Source of the DNA: an uncultured Hyphomicrobiales bacterium
GTDB taxonomy: Bacteria > Pseudomonadota > Alphaproteobacteria > Rhizobiales > Devosiaceae
Reading direction: 5' to 3'
Assembly: GCA_903828145.1 (NCBI GenBank)
Contig: CAIKKY010000011.1
Location: 1 to 41,103 of the forward strand
DNA length: 41,103 nt
The notes under the pieces were generated by a model. The model was given only the letters and a program-made list of their open reading frames with translations, did not search any database and was not told the DNA's origin. Position 1 is the stretch's first letter; every line of letters begins with the position of its first letter. This document shows positions 18,225 through 26,478 of this stretch, one piece after another. The translations under genes and the position numbers were made by a program.

Positions 18225-18400
18225 ATCCAATTGTTTAGTAGAATAAAGGTGATAATATTACCGCTAATAAATATTAATAGAATTATTAATAAGAAATTAA
18301 GAAGCGCCCCTTAAATTCAAATTCATTGTGAATAGAATATATAAAGTTGCAAAGAAACGTCATATTAAATCCTTATATGAAATAGCATCGATGTGACTGG
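18225..18400 (+). promoter_or_regulatory. AT-rich leader upstream of the WecA-like/NusG-like operon
   Basis: Base composition changes sharply here to runs of A and T. It holds inverted repeats ATTAATA-GAAT-TATTAAT at 18273-18290 and ATTCA-TTG-TGAAT at 18321-18333. The second resembles the arms of the repeats before the marR genes but has a three-base spacer. In alphaproteobacteria such AT-rich EPS promoters are often bound by MucR/Ros-type zinc-finger silencers; binding here is inference. Confidence 0.5.
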
Positions 18401-18427
18401 CTAAGATTGTTCTCCTGTAGCGAAAAC

Positions 18428-18436
18428 GGGGGGGGG
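18428..18436 (+). repeat. Homopolymeric tract of nine G just before a start codon
   Basis: Nine consecutive G residues end eight bases before the GTG start at 18445 and form part of its ribosome-binding region. Tracts of this length are prone to slipped-strand changes, which would alter the Shine-Dalgarno spacing. No variation can be seen from one sequence. Confidence 0.7.
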
Positions 18437-18444
18437 TAAAGATC

Positions 18445-19581
18445 GTGCATGCTGGAAATGTCGGCGCCGCGGCCTTATCGGCTACCATATCGGCAGTGAT
18501 CGGCGCGGCAATTATTGTCTACGCTAAGGGCGCTCCGCAATTCGGTGTTCGGGACGAGGATGCAGTTGCACGCCAAGCCTCACATACCACGTCCGCGCCG
18601 CGGCTTGGTGGTTTGGGTATTTTTGCAGCCTCTGGCTTAATGCTCCTGCTCTCGCCCACCGCTCTCATGCCGCGCTACGGCCTGTTTTTGCTCGCACTGG
18701 CGCCCGTGTTTTGCGTCGGCCTTATGGAAGACATGGGACGCAAAGTCAGTCCGACGATAAGGCTCCTCGTAATGCTAATTTCGAGCCAGTTTATAATCAG
18801 CATGCTCGGGGTCCATATCATGCGCGACGAGGCGTTGGGGCTTACCGGCTACCTCTCACGTCCAGAATTCGGTATTCCCATGACCCTGTTACTTACGGCG
18901 GGGATGACGAACGCCATCAATATGACCGACGGCATGCACGGCCTTGCCGGCATTGCCGCGCTTTTCGGTTGCCTGGGGCTTGCTCAGATTTCAGACATTT
19001 CCGGCAATCCTGAGCTCACACGCGTGTGTTGGATCCTCGCAGGCGCACTTGTTGGCTTCCTGCTCCTCAACTATCCGCTCGGGAAGATATTCCTCGGAGA
19101 CTCTGGCTCTTACACAGTGGGATTTGTACTCGGCTGGCTCGCAGTATCCCTGCTCTACAGGGCAGAGAGCGCCTCCATTTGGGCGGTCGGCCTCGTACTG
19201 TTCTGGCCTATAGCCGATATTCTTTTGACAATCCTGCGACGGCTTGGCACTCGGCGGCACGCGATGAGTGCCGACAGGCTTCACATTCACCAGCTCATTC
19301 GGCGCTGCCTCATCATCGCCAGCAGCTCCCCGTACATTCGGCGCAACGCCAATCCAATCGTAACCGCCATTATTCTGCCAGCAATGCTCATCACGACAAT
19401 GCTCGGCGTATGGCTCTGGAATAGGCCTCGCGAGGCCCTGTTCACCTTCTTCTCGGCCTTCGTACTCTACGTGCTGGCGTATTGGGCCATACTCTGGCTT
19501 GCAAAACGGCTTCGCAGGAGCCGTGTCTTAGCCACTAAGAAGCCAAGGTCGCCGCCTTATCAGTCGGTCGGGAAGTCCTGA
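18445..19581 (+). CDS. Undecaprenyl-phosphate sugar-1-phosphate transferase (WecA/MraY superfamily)
   Basis: A 378-residue polytopic membrane enzyme that should start repeat-unit synthesis by moving a HexNAc-1-phosphate to undecaprenyl phosphate. Superfamily motifs are all present: SAPRLGGLGIF (near residue 50), a VGLMEDMGRKVSP acidic loop, NAINMTDGMHGLAG, IFLGDSGSYTVGF and RRHAMSADRLHIHQL with the HxH of the WecA branch. About ten hydrophobic segments are visible. It is the only initiating transferase in the window and thus the likely first enzyme for the polymer. The GTG start follows the nine-G tract; no better ATG is in frame nearby. Confidence 0.9.
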   Translation: MHAGNVGAAALSATISAVIGAAIIVYAKGAPQFGVRDEDAVARQASHTTSAPRLGGLGIFAASGLMLLLSPTALMPRYGLFLLALAPVFCVGLMEDMGRKVSPTIRLLVMLISSQFIISMLGVHIMRDEALGLTGYLSRPEFGIPMTLLLTAGMTNAINMTDGMHGLAGIAALFGCLGLAQISDISGNPELTRVCWILAGALVGFLLLNYPLGKIFLGDSGSYTVGFVLGWLAVSLLYRAESASIWAVGLVLFWPIADILLTILRRLGTRRHAMSADRLHIHQLIRRCLIIASSSPYIRRNANPIVTAIILPAMLITTMLGVWLWNRPREALFTFFSAFVLYVLAYWAILWLAKRLRRSRVLATKKPRSPPYQSVGKS

Positions 19582-20138
19582 TGGCCGCCAAGTCATGGTT
19601 CCTCGTCCAAGTGAAGCCTAACGGGTACAATCTCGCTGCGAGAAACCTCTCCAGGCAGGGCTTTGAGCTCTTTGCACCGCGCGAGGCTGTGACGCGACGG
19701 GTAGGGGTTCGCTTCGTTACGCGCCGTGAGGCGATGTTTCCAGGCTACCTCTTTGTCGCCTTCGATCCGGCTTCCGGGGCATGGCACAGCGTCAACTCGA
19801 CTTATGGCGTCGCCCGCCTCGTCAGCTTCACCGCCCAAGCGCCAGCACCTGTCCCCGACGCACTAGTTGCCGCCCTTCAGGCGCGATGTGAAGTGGCCAG
19901 CGATATGCTCATGGCCCGCGCCTTCGTCCCCGGCGAAGCTGTCGCGTTCAAGGCCGGTCCCTTCGCAGATATAGTCGGCAAGATAGAGAGGGTCCTGCCC
20001 GACAGGCGGGTTCAAATCCTCATCGAAATCATGGGCCAGGTGGGCCGGGTGAGCGCGGAGCCCTCGACCCTGAGGGGAGCGGTCGACGTGGCTTCCGATT
20101 TGGCAGCTCGAGGTGACGGGCGCCTAGTAGGCTCATGA
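19581..20138 (+). CDS. Specialised NusG paralogue (RfaH-like antiterminator)
   Basis: A 185-residue NusG-superfamily protein. The N-terminal NGN domain includes WFLVQVKPNGYNLAARNLSR and QGFELFAPRE, then EAMFPGYLFVAFDP; the C-terminal KOW-like part is VPGEAVAFKAGPFADIVGKI followed by RVQILIEIMGQ. Such paralogues join RNA polymerase at particular loci and help read long polysaccharide operons to the end. The ATG overlaps the stop of the WecA-like gene by one base. No gene follows on the same strand, so it must act in trans, most plausibly on the long minus-strand operons on either side. Its 3' end overlaps a convergent gene by 110 bases. Confidence 0.87.
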   Translation: MAAKSWFLVQVKPNGYNLAARNLSRQGFELFAPREAVTRRVGVRFVTRREAMFPGYLFVAFDPASGAWHSVNSTYGVARLVSFTAQAPAPVPDALVAALQARCEVASDMLMARAFVPGEAVAFKAGPFADIVGKIERVLPDRRVQILIEIMGQVGRVSAEPSTLRGAVDVASDLAARGDGRLVGS

Positions 20139-21378
20139 GCCCTCTGGGTGGCCCAAATCGTCGCCCCCTGCCCCGCGCGGATGATCCGTCCGGCCACGCC
20201 CTGATGCCAAAGGCTATGACGCCGAGCGCCACGGCAACAGTCACAAGCGCCTCACTGCGCAGCGGATAGTCCACAAGGGCATGCACGCCGAGCACGCCAA
20301 TCCCGATCAGGGCAGCAACCGCATGCCGCTCGAGCCGCCTCCATGCGGCGAGCGTCGAGACCAAGAGCGCAACACCAAGGATCAAGACAACGGCGCCAGG
20401 AATGCCTGCCTCAACGAGAAACTCGAGGTAGTCATTATGGGCGTGATTTATATAGGCCGAACTGATGGCGGCCGTCGTCTCTAGCGAACCATAGGCGAGT
20501 GTAAATGTGCCCAACCCCGAGCCAAACGGCAGAAAGGCCAGGACCGCTTGCAGGGATGTTGCCCAGATCTGCGGTCGGCCGAGCGGTGAATTGGGCTCAA
20601 GTTCAAGGATGTTTGACGGATTGAAGGCAAGTACAACGGCCCCGAGGACTAGACTAAGAAGGAGCGCACCCCTAACCAGTCGTCTCATATCAGCCAAGAC
20701 GGCGACGCTCAAAACAAGCGTGCCGGCCGCGAGATAGGCTGCGGCCAGGGAACGCGAAGCCAGCGCGAGGATCACAACCGGCGCCAGCAGTAGCAACCAG
20801 ACCCTGCCGCCGCGGCCGAGGATGGTAAACACCGCCAGCGGCAATGATGCAATCACAAGCGAGGCGAAGTGGTTCTGGTTGGCAAACGTGCCCGCCGCAA
20901 ACTCGAAGCTACCAATGCGCAGACGGAGCATATCGCTGGCCGAGAATTGGAAGAAGGTCAGCGCCAGGTTGAGTGCGACCCCGACGCCGGCGAACCGCAG
21001 CACGACGCGCCAGTCCTGGTCCTCAAGGCTGGAAAAGAGCAGCAGCAACGAGCAGGCGGCAAGCGCCCCCAGAAGCGCAGTGGCCGTGCGTCCGACATCG
21101 AGCGTGCCGGCAAGGTTCAAGCCGCTCGCAAGCCCCGCAGCACTGAGGCCGAGTTGCATGACGGGCACAAGACAATAGGCCGAAACGAGGAGAAGTAGGG
21201 GCCTGATCTCAGGCCTTAAGGCGCGAGGCTCGACAAAGACGAGGCTGAGAAAGGCGAGGGTCCAAAGGGCAAAGGATTCTGGGCGTGTGGTCGCCGATCC
21301 ACCAAGGACCATACCGGCGAGCAGGACGCTTCCGGCAACCGGTCCCCGGAAGCGGCCGAGTAGGTCATCACTGCGCAC
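20029..21378 (-). CDS. O-antigen ligase/polymerase-like membrane protein
   Basis: About 449 residues with eleven or so hydrophobic segments. The Wzy/WaaL signature lies in the large loop: LPFGSGLGTFTLAYGS and then INHAHNDYLEFLVEAGIPG (H-N-x-Y-L-E pattern). An NQNHFASLVIASLPLA segment precedes it. It may ligate or polymerise the polysaccharide; the window also has a Wzy-like protein at 6691. The C-terminal 50 or so residues are rich in arginine and proline and run into the convergent NusG-like gene. Start choice: GTG at 21378 with AAGGTGGAA upstream and an 11-base overlap with the previous gene; an ATG at 21426 is possible. Confidence 0.82.
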   Translation of the reverse strand: MRSDDLLGRFRGPVAGSVLLAGMVLGGSATTRPESFALWTLAFLSLVFVEPRALRPEIRPLLLLVSAYCLVPVMQLGLSAAGLASGLNLAGTLDVGRTATALLGALAACSLLLLFSSLEDQDWRVVLRFAGVGVALNLALTFFQFSASDMLRLRIGSFEFAAGTFANQNHFASLVIASLPLAVFTILGRGGRVWLLLLAPVVILALASRSLAAAYLAAGTLVLSVAVLADMRRLVRGALLLSLVLGAVVLAFNPSNILELEPNSPLGRPQIWATSLQAVLAFLPFGSGLGTFTLAYGSLETTAAISSAYINHAHNDYLEFLVEAGIPGAVVLILGVALLVSTLAAWRRLERHAVAALIGIGVLGVHALVDYPLRSEALVTVAVALGVIAFGIRAWPDGSSARGRGRRFGPPRGLMSLLGARHLELPNRKPRRPLPSGSRAPRSPGPPGP

Positions 21379-22612
21379 GGCGTTCCACCTTGACCTCGAA
21401 TATGTCGACTTCTCCGCGATAGGCATCCTTGCGCAGCAGCGCGTGCCGCCCGGCGGTCAATGTCAGCTTGTGCAGCAGACAGCCGTCTTCTGCAACAAGT
21501 GGCACTTCCGCCCTGAAGAGGGGAGTATCCGATCCCCTTAGGTCAACACTGACCAGCGGCTCAGAACCATCGCAGCCAAGCTCGAGGGCGAGCCCCCTGG
21601 GCGCTGCCAGTCCACGCCGTGCTCCCGATACAACAAGTGTATAGGATCCAGGGGGGAGGAAGAGAAGCTGCGAGACAACGGGTCCAGCGAAAGGACTATC
21701 TGAGAAGCGAACAACTAGTGCAGACTTGCCATCAGAACCTCGCCCCATGTGTGACACGGCGCCCTTCAGGCGCGACAGCGACCAATCGAAGATCCCCACA
21801 GACAGGACCTGGTCGAAGCGTGGATTGGTTACATATTCAACGCCGTCCCCGTCACGCCCATAGGCCGCAAGAAAAAGGCCATAGGCATCTACAATCTGAC
21901 CGGCCTTGACCAGCGCGCCCAAGACGGCCTTAAGACCTTTGTCATCAAATGGGGCGGTCGCTCTATCTTCCTCACCGGCGATGAGTTCGGCCAGTACCAG
22001 GCGACGCACGAAATCCAATCCCCGGGGATCGGCGACCAACCGGCCAATCGCCCAGTCCCGCCATGGTGGCTCGGCACGCAAGGTCGCCTCGAAGGCCGCT
22101 TGGGTTTGAGGCGCGTCGGAAAAGGGCACAATGAGCGGTGCCAGTGCTTCCCTGAGCGAGCCATGGCGACGTAGCAAAACATCTAAATAGCCGAGCGCTT
22201 CCGGGGTACCTCCTGAGGCAATATCAAGCGATAGCAGGCGCCGAAGCGCCATCTGTTCGGAGGGCGCGCGCAAGAGCGCCTCGTGATAAAACTCCCTAGC
22301 GCCCGCCTCATCACCAGCTCGCTCCCGCAGGATGCCCCTGAGGCTTGCCTCGCGCGCGTCACCTGGCGCAAGCCCGCTAAGCCATTCGAGCGCAACTCCG
22401 AGACTAGCATCGGCCTGGCCGACTAGCGCATCAACATGGTCGCCCATAAGGTCAACAATCACGCCGACACGCGCCTCGGTGTTGAGCGGATTCAACGTAA
22501 GCGCGAGCCTAGGATTAGTGGGCGCGATAGAGAAAGATATGCCGGCAAGAACGGAGAGAAGAGCAAGCCCTCCCCCTGGAATACTGCGAAGAAGCCAAAG
22601 ACCAGCTGCCAT
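21368..22612 (-). CDS. Membrane-anchored TPR-like protein of EPS locus, function unknown
   Basis: A 414-residue protein with an N-terminal hydrophobic segment (residues about 10 to 30, LLALSV..-type) followed by helical repeats like tetratricopeptides: SLRGILRERAGDEAGAREFY and HEALLRAPSEQMALRRLLSL. The C-terminal part, from about residue 270, looks like a beta-sandwich (VSQLLFLPPGSYTLVVSG, then TLTAGRHALLRKDAY) and could bind carbohydrate. Proteins of this build sit beside O-antigen ligase-like genes in alphaproteobacterial EPS loci. ATG at 22612 overlaps the upstream stop by one base. A role in assembly at the periplasmic face is inference. Confidence 0.65.
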   Translation of the reverse strand: MAAGLWLLRSIPGGGLALLSVLAGISFSIAPTNPRLALTLNPLNTEARVGVIVDLMGDHVDALVGQADASLGVALEWLSGLAPGDAREASLRGILRERAGDEAGAREFYHEALLRAPSEQMALRRLLSLDIASGGTPEALGYLDVLLRRHGSLREALAPLIVPFSDAPQTQAAFEATLRAEPPWRDWAIGRLVADPRGLDFVRRLVLAELIAGEEDRATAPFDDKGLKAVLGALVKAGQIVDAYGLFLAAYGRDGDGVEYVTNPRFDQVLSVGIFDWSLSRLKGAVSHMGRGSDGKSALVVRFSDSPFAGPVVSQLLFLPPGSYTLVVSGARRGLAAPRGLALELGCDGSEPLVSVDLRGSDTPLFRAEVPLVAEDGCLLHKLTLTAGRHALLRKDAYRGEVDIFEVKVERRAQ

Positions 22613-24915
22613 CAGGCCTCCTCCGGCTCCCCGTCGCGGCCTTTGAGCCTTCGCACCCGGCTCTCATCCTGCCCATAGCCGTAGTAGTACTGATTATGCA
22701 TGTAGCCGTAAGAATAAGTGTACTCGATGCGCTTGGTGTCGAGTTTCGATAGCACACCACCGACCACCTTTGCACCCACTGTGGAGCGCAGTCGCTTGAG
22801 GGCGGCGGCTGCCGCCTTACGCGGTGTCTGGTGTGCAGCGACAAGCAAAATTGTCGCCTCGGCGTGACGGGACAGAATGAGTGTGTCTGCGAGACCCAGC
22901 ACAGGTGGGCCGTCCAGAATGACCATGCCGAAAAGCTTCAGGCATGCGGCCATGACCTCACCCATCCGACGCGACGCGAGTAAGTCTGCCGGATTGGGCA
23001 CCATCGGCCCCGAGCCCATAAAGGTGACATCAATCGATGTGGCAGACTTGTTGAACATCAAGTGGACGTCTTCGGGTGCGATGGTCTTCGTCAGGAGGTT
23101 ACTGAGCCCGATACTGTTGTCGATACCGACCAATCTATGCAGTGACGGGCGCCTCAGGTCGCAGTCAATTACCAGCACTTTCACACCGATGGCGGCGAAT
23201 TCTTCAGCAAGCTTCACCGCCGTCGTGGACTTGGCCTCGTCGGGCTCCGAACTGGTAACGAGTATAGATCGGGGCTCCCCGTCCACGGTGGCGAACTGTA
23301 GGGCCGTGCGCAAAGATCGATATGCCTCTGATAGCGCCGAACGGGGGTCGGCGAGAGCTGCATCCAAGCCGCCGGCCTCAACGCTCGGCAGGACGCCCAA
23401 CACCGGCAATCGCAACTCACTTTCGACCTGGTCAGGCACGTCGAACTTATTATTTAGGAGTTCGAGCACGTAGATAGCAAGCGCAGCGCCGGCAAGCCCC
23501 ATAAGCCCCGCGAGCGCAAGGTTGCGCAGTAAGCTCGGCTCGAACGGGTTCTCAGGCGTCACCGCGTAGTCGACTACATCCATATTGGTCGACCTCAGGT
23601 CAGAGACAACGCCCAACTCGTTCTGCTTGTCGATGAGGCTCTTGTACTGACTGTTGAGCGAGTCAACGTCGCGCTTCAAGATCTGATACTGGATGCTCTT
23701 GTCGCGAAACGCCGTCTGCTGCCTGTCGAGATCGAACAAGGTCGCCCGCAAGTCTCGCTCCTCCTGAAGCTTATTATTGAGCGTGACCCGGATCGATTCG
23801 GAGATCACCCCGATGTCCTTATCCAACTGGGCCTCAAATCCATTAATCTGAGACCTAAGCGTCTTCATCTCCGGAAAGTCCGGCTTGAACGTCTGGCGCT
23901 TCTGGGCATAGTCGGCTTCGAGTTCCGTGAGCTTCTGTCGGGTGTTTTGGATCGCCTCGCTCTCGAGCAACTGCGGCAAATCGGCAGCCTTACCCTCCTC
24001 GATCAACGCCACGAGCCTCTCAGCCTCCATACGATCCTGCGAGGCCTTTGTCAGCGCATCGTTGATCGCCGCAATTTTCGTCGTAATAAGCGATCCGTCC
24101 GCGCCCGCGCTCGTCAGCGCCTCCTGCTTGGCATAATTGACCAAGGCTGTCTCCGCGGCCTCGAGTTTCCGTTTGATGTCGGCGATCTGCTCTAAGAGAA
24201 ATTGCCTTGCGAGATCTGAGGTTTCGATGGTTCGGTCAACTTGCTGGTCCATGAAACTCGCAAGGTACTGGTTAGCAATTGCCGTCGCGAGTTTCGGATT
24301 TCCATCAACAAAGCGGACCTCAAGGAGATTTGTACTCCTCACAAGCGTGACGGTGAGGCCCTCAACAAGCATGCCTGTGGCTCTCTGCTCACGCTCCTCA
24401 AGACTGAACTCCCCGACCAAACCGGCGGTTGGCATGGGCACGACGCGCGCAATTATGTTGCTCAACGCAAACGCCGGCTGTGGGAACAGGAAGTCCTGCC
24501 GCGCGGACAGGTCGAGTGCTGTTGCGACCCGCTTGGCTAAGTCGCGGCTTCGTAATTTCTCGCGCGCAGTCTCTAACAGGCGCGCGTCATTGTTCTGCCC
24601 GATGACATCGAGGTCTTGCAACACGCGCGCAGTTGGAACGAGAATTTCGATGCGAGCAGTCGCCGCGTAGCGCGGCGACTGCATCAGCGTGCCTAGCACA
24701 CCGAGCAGCAGTGCAGACGCAACAACCCCACCAGCTAGCCAGCGGTATCGCATAACAAGCCAGAACAGCTTGAGGAGGTTGAAGCCCTGCGCTTCATCCA
24801 CTCCGTCGACTAACGGCGCGCCATAGGTATTCTCAGTTGACCCGTAACCGGGCCACGACAATTCCCCTCCGCGCGGCACCGATCGATCCACCGGCAGCCT
24901 AGAACCTTCGGTCAA
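22612..24915 (-). CDS. Polysaccharide co-polymerase with BY-kinase domain (Wzc/ExoP-like)
   Basis: A 767-residue Wzc-type protein. A first membrane helix near residue 60 (WLAGGVVASALLLGVLG) and a second near residue 470 enclose a Wzz-type periplasmic domain with long coiled coils. The cytoplasmic tyrosine-kinase domain begins near residue 540 (SALSEAYRSLRTALQFA). Walker A' is VLVIDCDLRRPSLH and Walker B is MVILDGPP. The Walker A reads SSEPDEAKSTT, with alanine where the usual motif has glycine before the lysine. The C-terminus carries eight tyrosines within 17 residues (YTYSYGYMHNQYYYGYG), the autophosphorylation cluster. It sets chain length and links to the Wza-like exporter. The TTG start at 24915 has AGGGAGTGG upstream. 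Confidence 0.92.
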   Translation of the reverse strand: MTEGSRLPVDRSVPRGGELSWPGYGSTENTYGAPLVDGVDEAQGFNLLKLFWLVMRYRWLAGGVVASALLLGVLGTLMQSPRYAATARIEILVPTARVLQDLDVIGQNNDARLLETAREKLRSRDLAKRVATALDLSARQDFLFPQPAFALSNIIARVVPMPTAGLVGEFSLEEREQRATGMLVEGLTVTLVRSTNLLEVRFVDGNPKLATAIANQYLASFMDQQVDRTIETSDLARQFLLEQIADIKRKLEAAETALVNYAKQEALTSAGADGSLITTKIAAINDALTKASQDRMEAERLVALIEEGKAADLPQLLESEAIQNTRQKLTELEADYAQKRQTFKPDFPEMKTLRSQINGFEAQLDKDIGVISESIRVTLNNKLQEERDLRATLFDLDRQQTAFRDKSIQYQILKRDVDSLNSQYKSLIDKQNELGVVSDLRSTNMDVVDYAVTPENPFEPSLLRNLALAGLMGLAGAALAIYVLELLNNKFDVPDQVESELRLPVLGVLPSVEAGGLDAALADPRSALSEAYRSLRTALQFATVDGEPRSILVTSSEPDEAKSTTAVKLAEEFAAIGVKVLVIDCDLRRPSLHRLVGIDNSIGLSNLLTKTIAPEDVHLMFNKSATSIDVTFMGSGPMVPNPADLLASRRMGEVMAACLKLFGMVILDGPPVLGLADTLILSRHAEATILLVAAHQTPRKAAAAALKRLRSTVGAKVVGGVLSKLDTKRIEYTYSYGYMHNQYYYGYGQDESRVRRLKGRDGEPEEA

Positions 24916-24926
24916 GTTGCCACTCC

Positions 24927-25637
24927 CTAGAGAATTCCAGTGGCTCCACGCGCGACGCTGAAGGCCTCTGTCAGATTGCGCCCAAATACCCGCATGCCGG
25001 AGGGGAATGCCACCACAACATCACCGCCGAATAGGCTGACATCGGCTGCCTTACCGGCCCGGATTTGCTCTACGTTATATTGCGCGACATAGTCACGCCC
25101 GCCGGAGGACCTGAACACGTAGACGCTCGCTGGGTCACCAATCCCAGTGAAGTTACCTGCAATGGCAACAAGGCGCAGTAGGCTGGCGCCAGGGGCAAGC
25201 GGATAGGCGCCGGGCTTGGCGAACTCGCCATCCATCGTCACCGTCTGTTCAAGCGTGACCGTAATCTGGGGGTCCTGCAGGTATTTGGACCCATAGAGAT
25301 CCGTGATTGTCGCCTCAACTTCGTCTAGGGTCTTACCGAGAACAAAAACCGGTCCAACTAGTTGAAGTGTGACATTGCCGGCACCGTCGACGGCGGCTGA
25401 CTGGTTAAGATTGTCCACGCCGAATACGGCCAGTTTTACCGTATCGCCCACTCGAACGACGGGCGAAATAACAAGGCCGTCCGCCGGCCCTGGCAACTGC
25501 GTCACCGTAATGAGCCCTGACGTAACTTCCGCACCGGACGGCATGCCCGTGAGCGACGGGCCTGTACCTGCACAGCCGGCGAGCGCCATCGCAACGAGCA
25601 CAATAATCAAGGCCGGCGCCAGAAACGCGCCCCTCAA
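24927..25637 (-). CDS. Outer-membrane polysaccharide export lipoprotein (Wza/ExoF-like)
   Basis: A 236-residue lipoprotein. The N-terminus has a hydrophobic signal ending in the lipobox LAGC (Cys22). The polysaccharide-export domain follows (VVRVGDTVKLAVFGVDNLNQ, then GNVTLQLVGPVFVLGKTLDE), then an SLBB-like part (TMDGEFAKPGAYPLAPGASL). It is shorter than Escherichia coli Wza (about 380 residues), fitting the short alphaproteobacterial forms. It should form the outer-membrane channel fed by the Wzc-like protein. TTG at 25637 overlaps the stop of the phosphatase gene by four bases, with GAGGTGG upstream. Confidence 0.9.
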   Translation of the reverse strand: MRGAFLAPALIIVLVAMALAGCAGTGPSLTGMPSGAEVTSGLITVTQLPGPADGLVISPVVRVGDTVKLAVFGVDNLNQSAAVDGAGNVTLQLVGPVFVLGKTLDEVEATITDLYGSKYLQDPQITVTLEQTVTMDGEFAKPGAYPLAPGASLLRLVAIAGNFTGIGDPASVYVFRSSGGRDYVAQYNVEQIRAGKAADVSLFGGDVVVAFPSGMRVFGRNLTEAFSVARGATGIL

Positions 25638-26446
25638 CGCGCCACCTCTATGGGTCGGATAAACTGCGTTGAGAACCTGAACTTATTCAATGGACGACGA
25701 CCTCCCTGGTCTGACAAGACAAGAGGATGGCCTGCCAGAACGGCTTGTGGATTGGCAACGAAGATGCGCTCCGCCTCTCGCCACCCGACCAGCGCTTCAA
25801 CGAGGCGCCGAGCATCGCCCAAAAGGTGTGGACGTCGTGAGGCATGATGGGCATCAGAAGCAATAAGCCCAACGGCACCCGTCTCGAGCAGCCACCGCGC
25901 AAGGCGCAGCGCCTCTCGTCCGAAAAACCCAACCAGGGACCCCGCCGTCACCTGGAGGTGAGCTCCCAATCCAACATAGCCAATGATCTCTTCAATATGC
26001 CGCCCGGCCCAGAGCAGGCGCTCTGGGTGAGCAACTATCGGGAGGTACCCGGCTTCAATGAGCGCGCCGAAGTAAGCGTCAAGCCGCGGCAGCCTCACAT
26101 CGGCAGGGGGCTCGAGAAGAACATATCGGCCCTCGGCAAGTGTCGGAATTTCCCCACGCTTGAGGCGTGTCTCGACATCACCCGTAATCCGAATTTCCGC
26201 CCCAGTATGAAGGGTGAGCGGAATTGCCGCGCGCGAAAGCTCACATTGAAATGCCGCCACCGCGATCCGTACCGCCTCCGTGGTGTTGTTATACACTCCG
26301 GGCACCACGTGCGGTGTACAGATCGCGTCAGTAATGCCTTCCTCAACGGCAAGGCTGGCGAGTTTCAGGGCGTCTCTCAACGAGCCTGGCCCGTCATCAA
26401 TCTCGGGAAGTAAATGGCAGTGGCAATCGACAATAGCAGCTCGCAC
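25634..26446 (-). CDS. CpsB/YwqE-type PHP-domain tyrosine-protein phosphatase
   Basis: A 270-residue manganese-dependent phosphatase of the PHP superfamily. Metal ligands are visible in VDCHCHLLPEIDDGPGS at the N-terminus, AICTPHVVPG near residue 45, HTGAEIRI, IVAHPERLLWAG near residue 145 and LIASDAHHASRRPH near residue 195. CpsB-like enzymes remove phosphates from the tyrosine cluster of Wzc-like kinases, and that gene lies two genes downstream. GTG at 26446 is the start: GGAGG ends five bases before it; the nearby ATG at 26448 is out of frame. Confidence 0.92.
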   Translation of the reverse strand: MRAAIVDCHCHLLPEIDDGPGSLRDALKLASLAVEEGITDAICTPHVVPGVYNNTTEAVRIAVAAFQCELSRAAIPLTLHTGAEIRITGDVETRLKRGEIPTLAEGRYVLLEPPADVRLPRLDAYFGALIEAGYLPIVAHPERLLWAGRHIEEIIGYVGLGAHLQVTAGSLVGFFGREALRLARWLLETGAVGLIASDAHHASRRPHLLGDARRLVEALVGWREAERIFVANPQAVLAGHPLVLSDQGGRRPLNKFRFSTQFIRPIEVAR

Positions 26447-26478
26447 ATGGACCTCCGACGAACGGGCGCCAATACCAG

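Noticed and set aside
17810-18440. Possible replication origin in the AT-rich island
   Set aside because: No DnaA-box series or iteron array is visible; position before an EPS operon fits a promoter region better.
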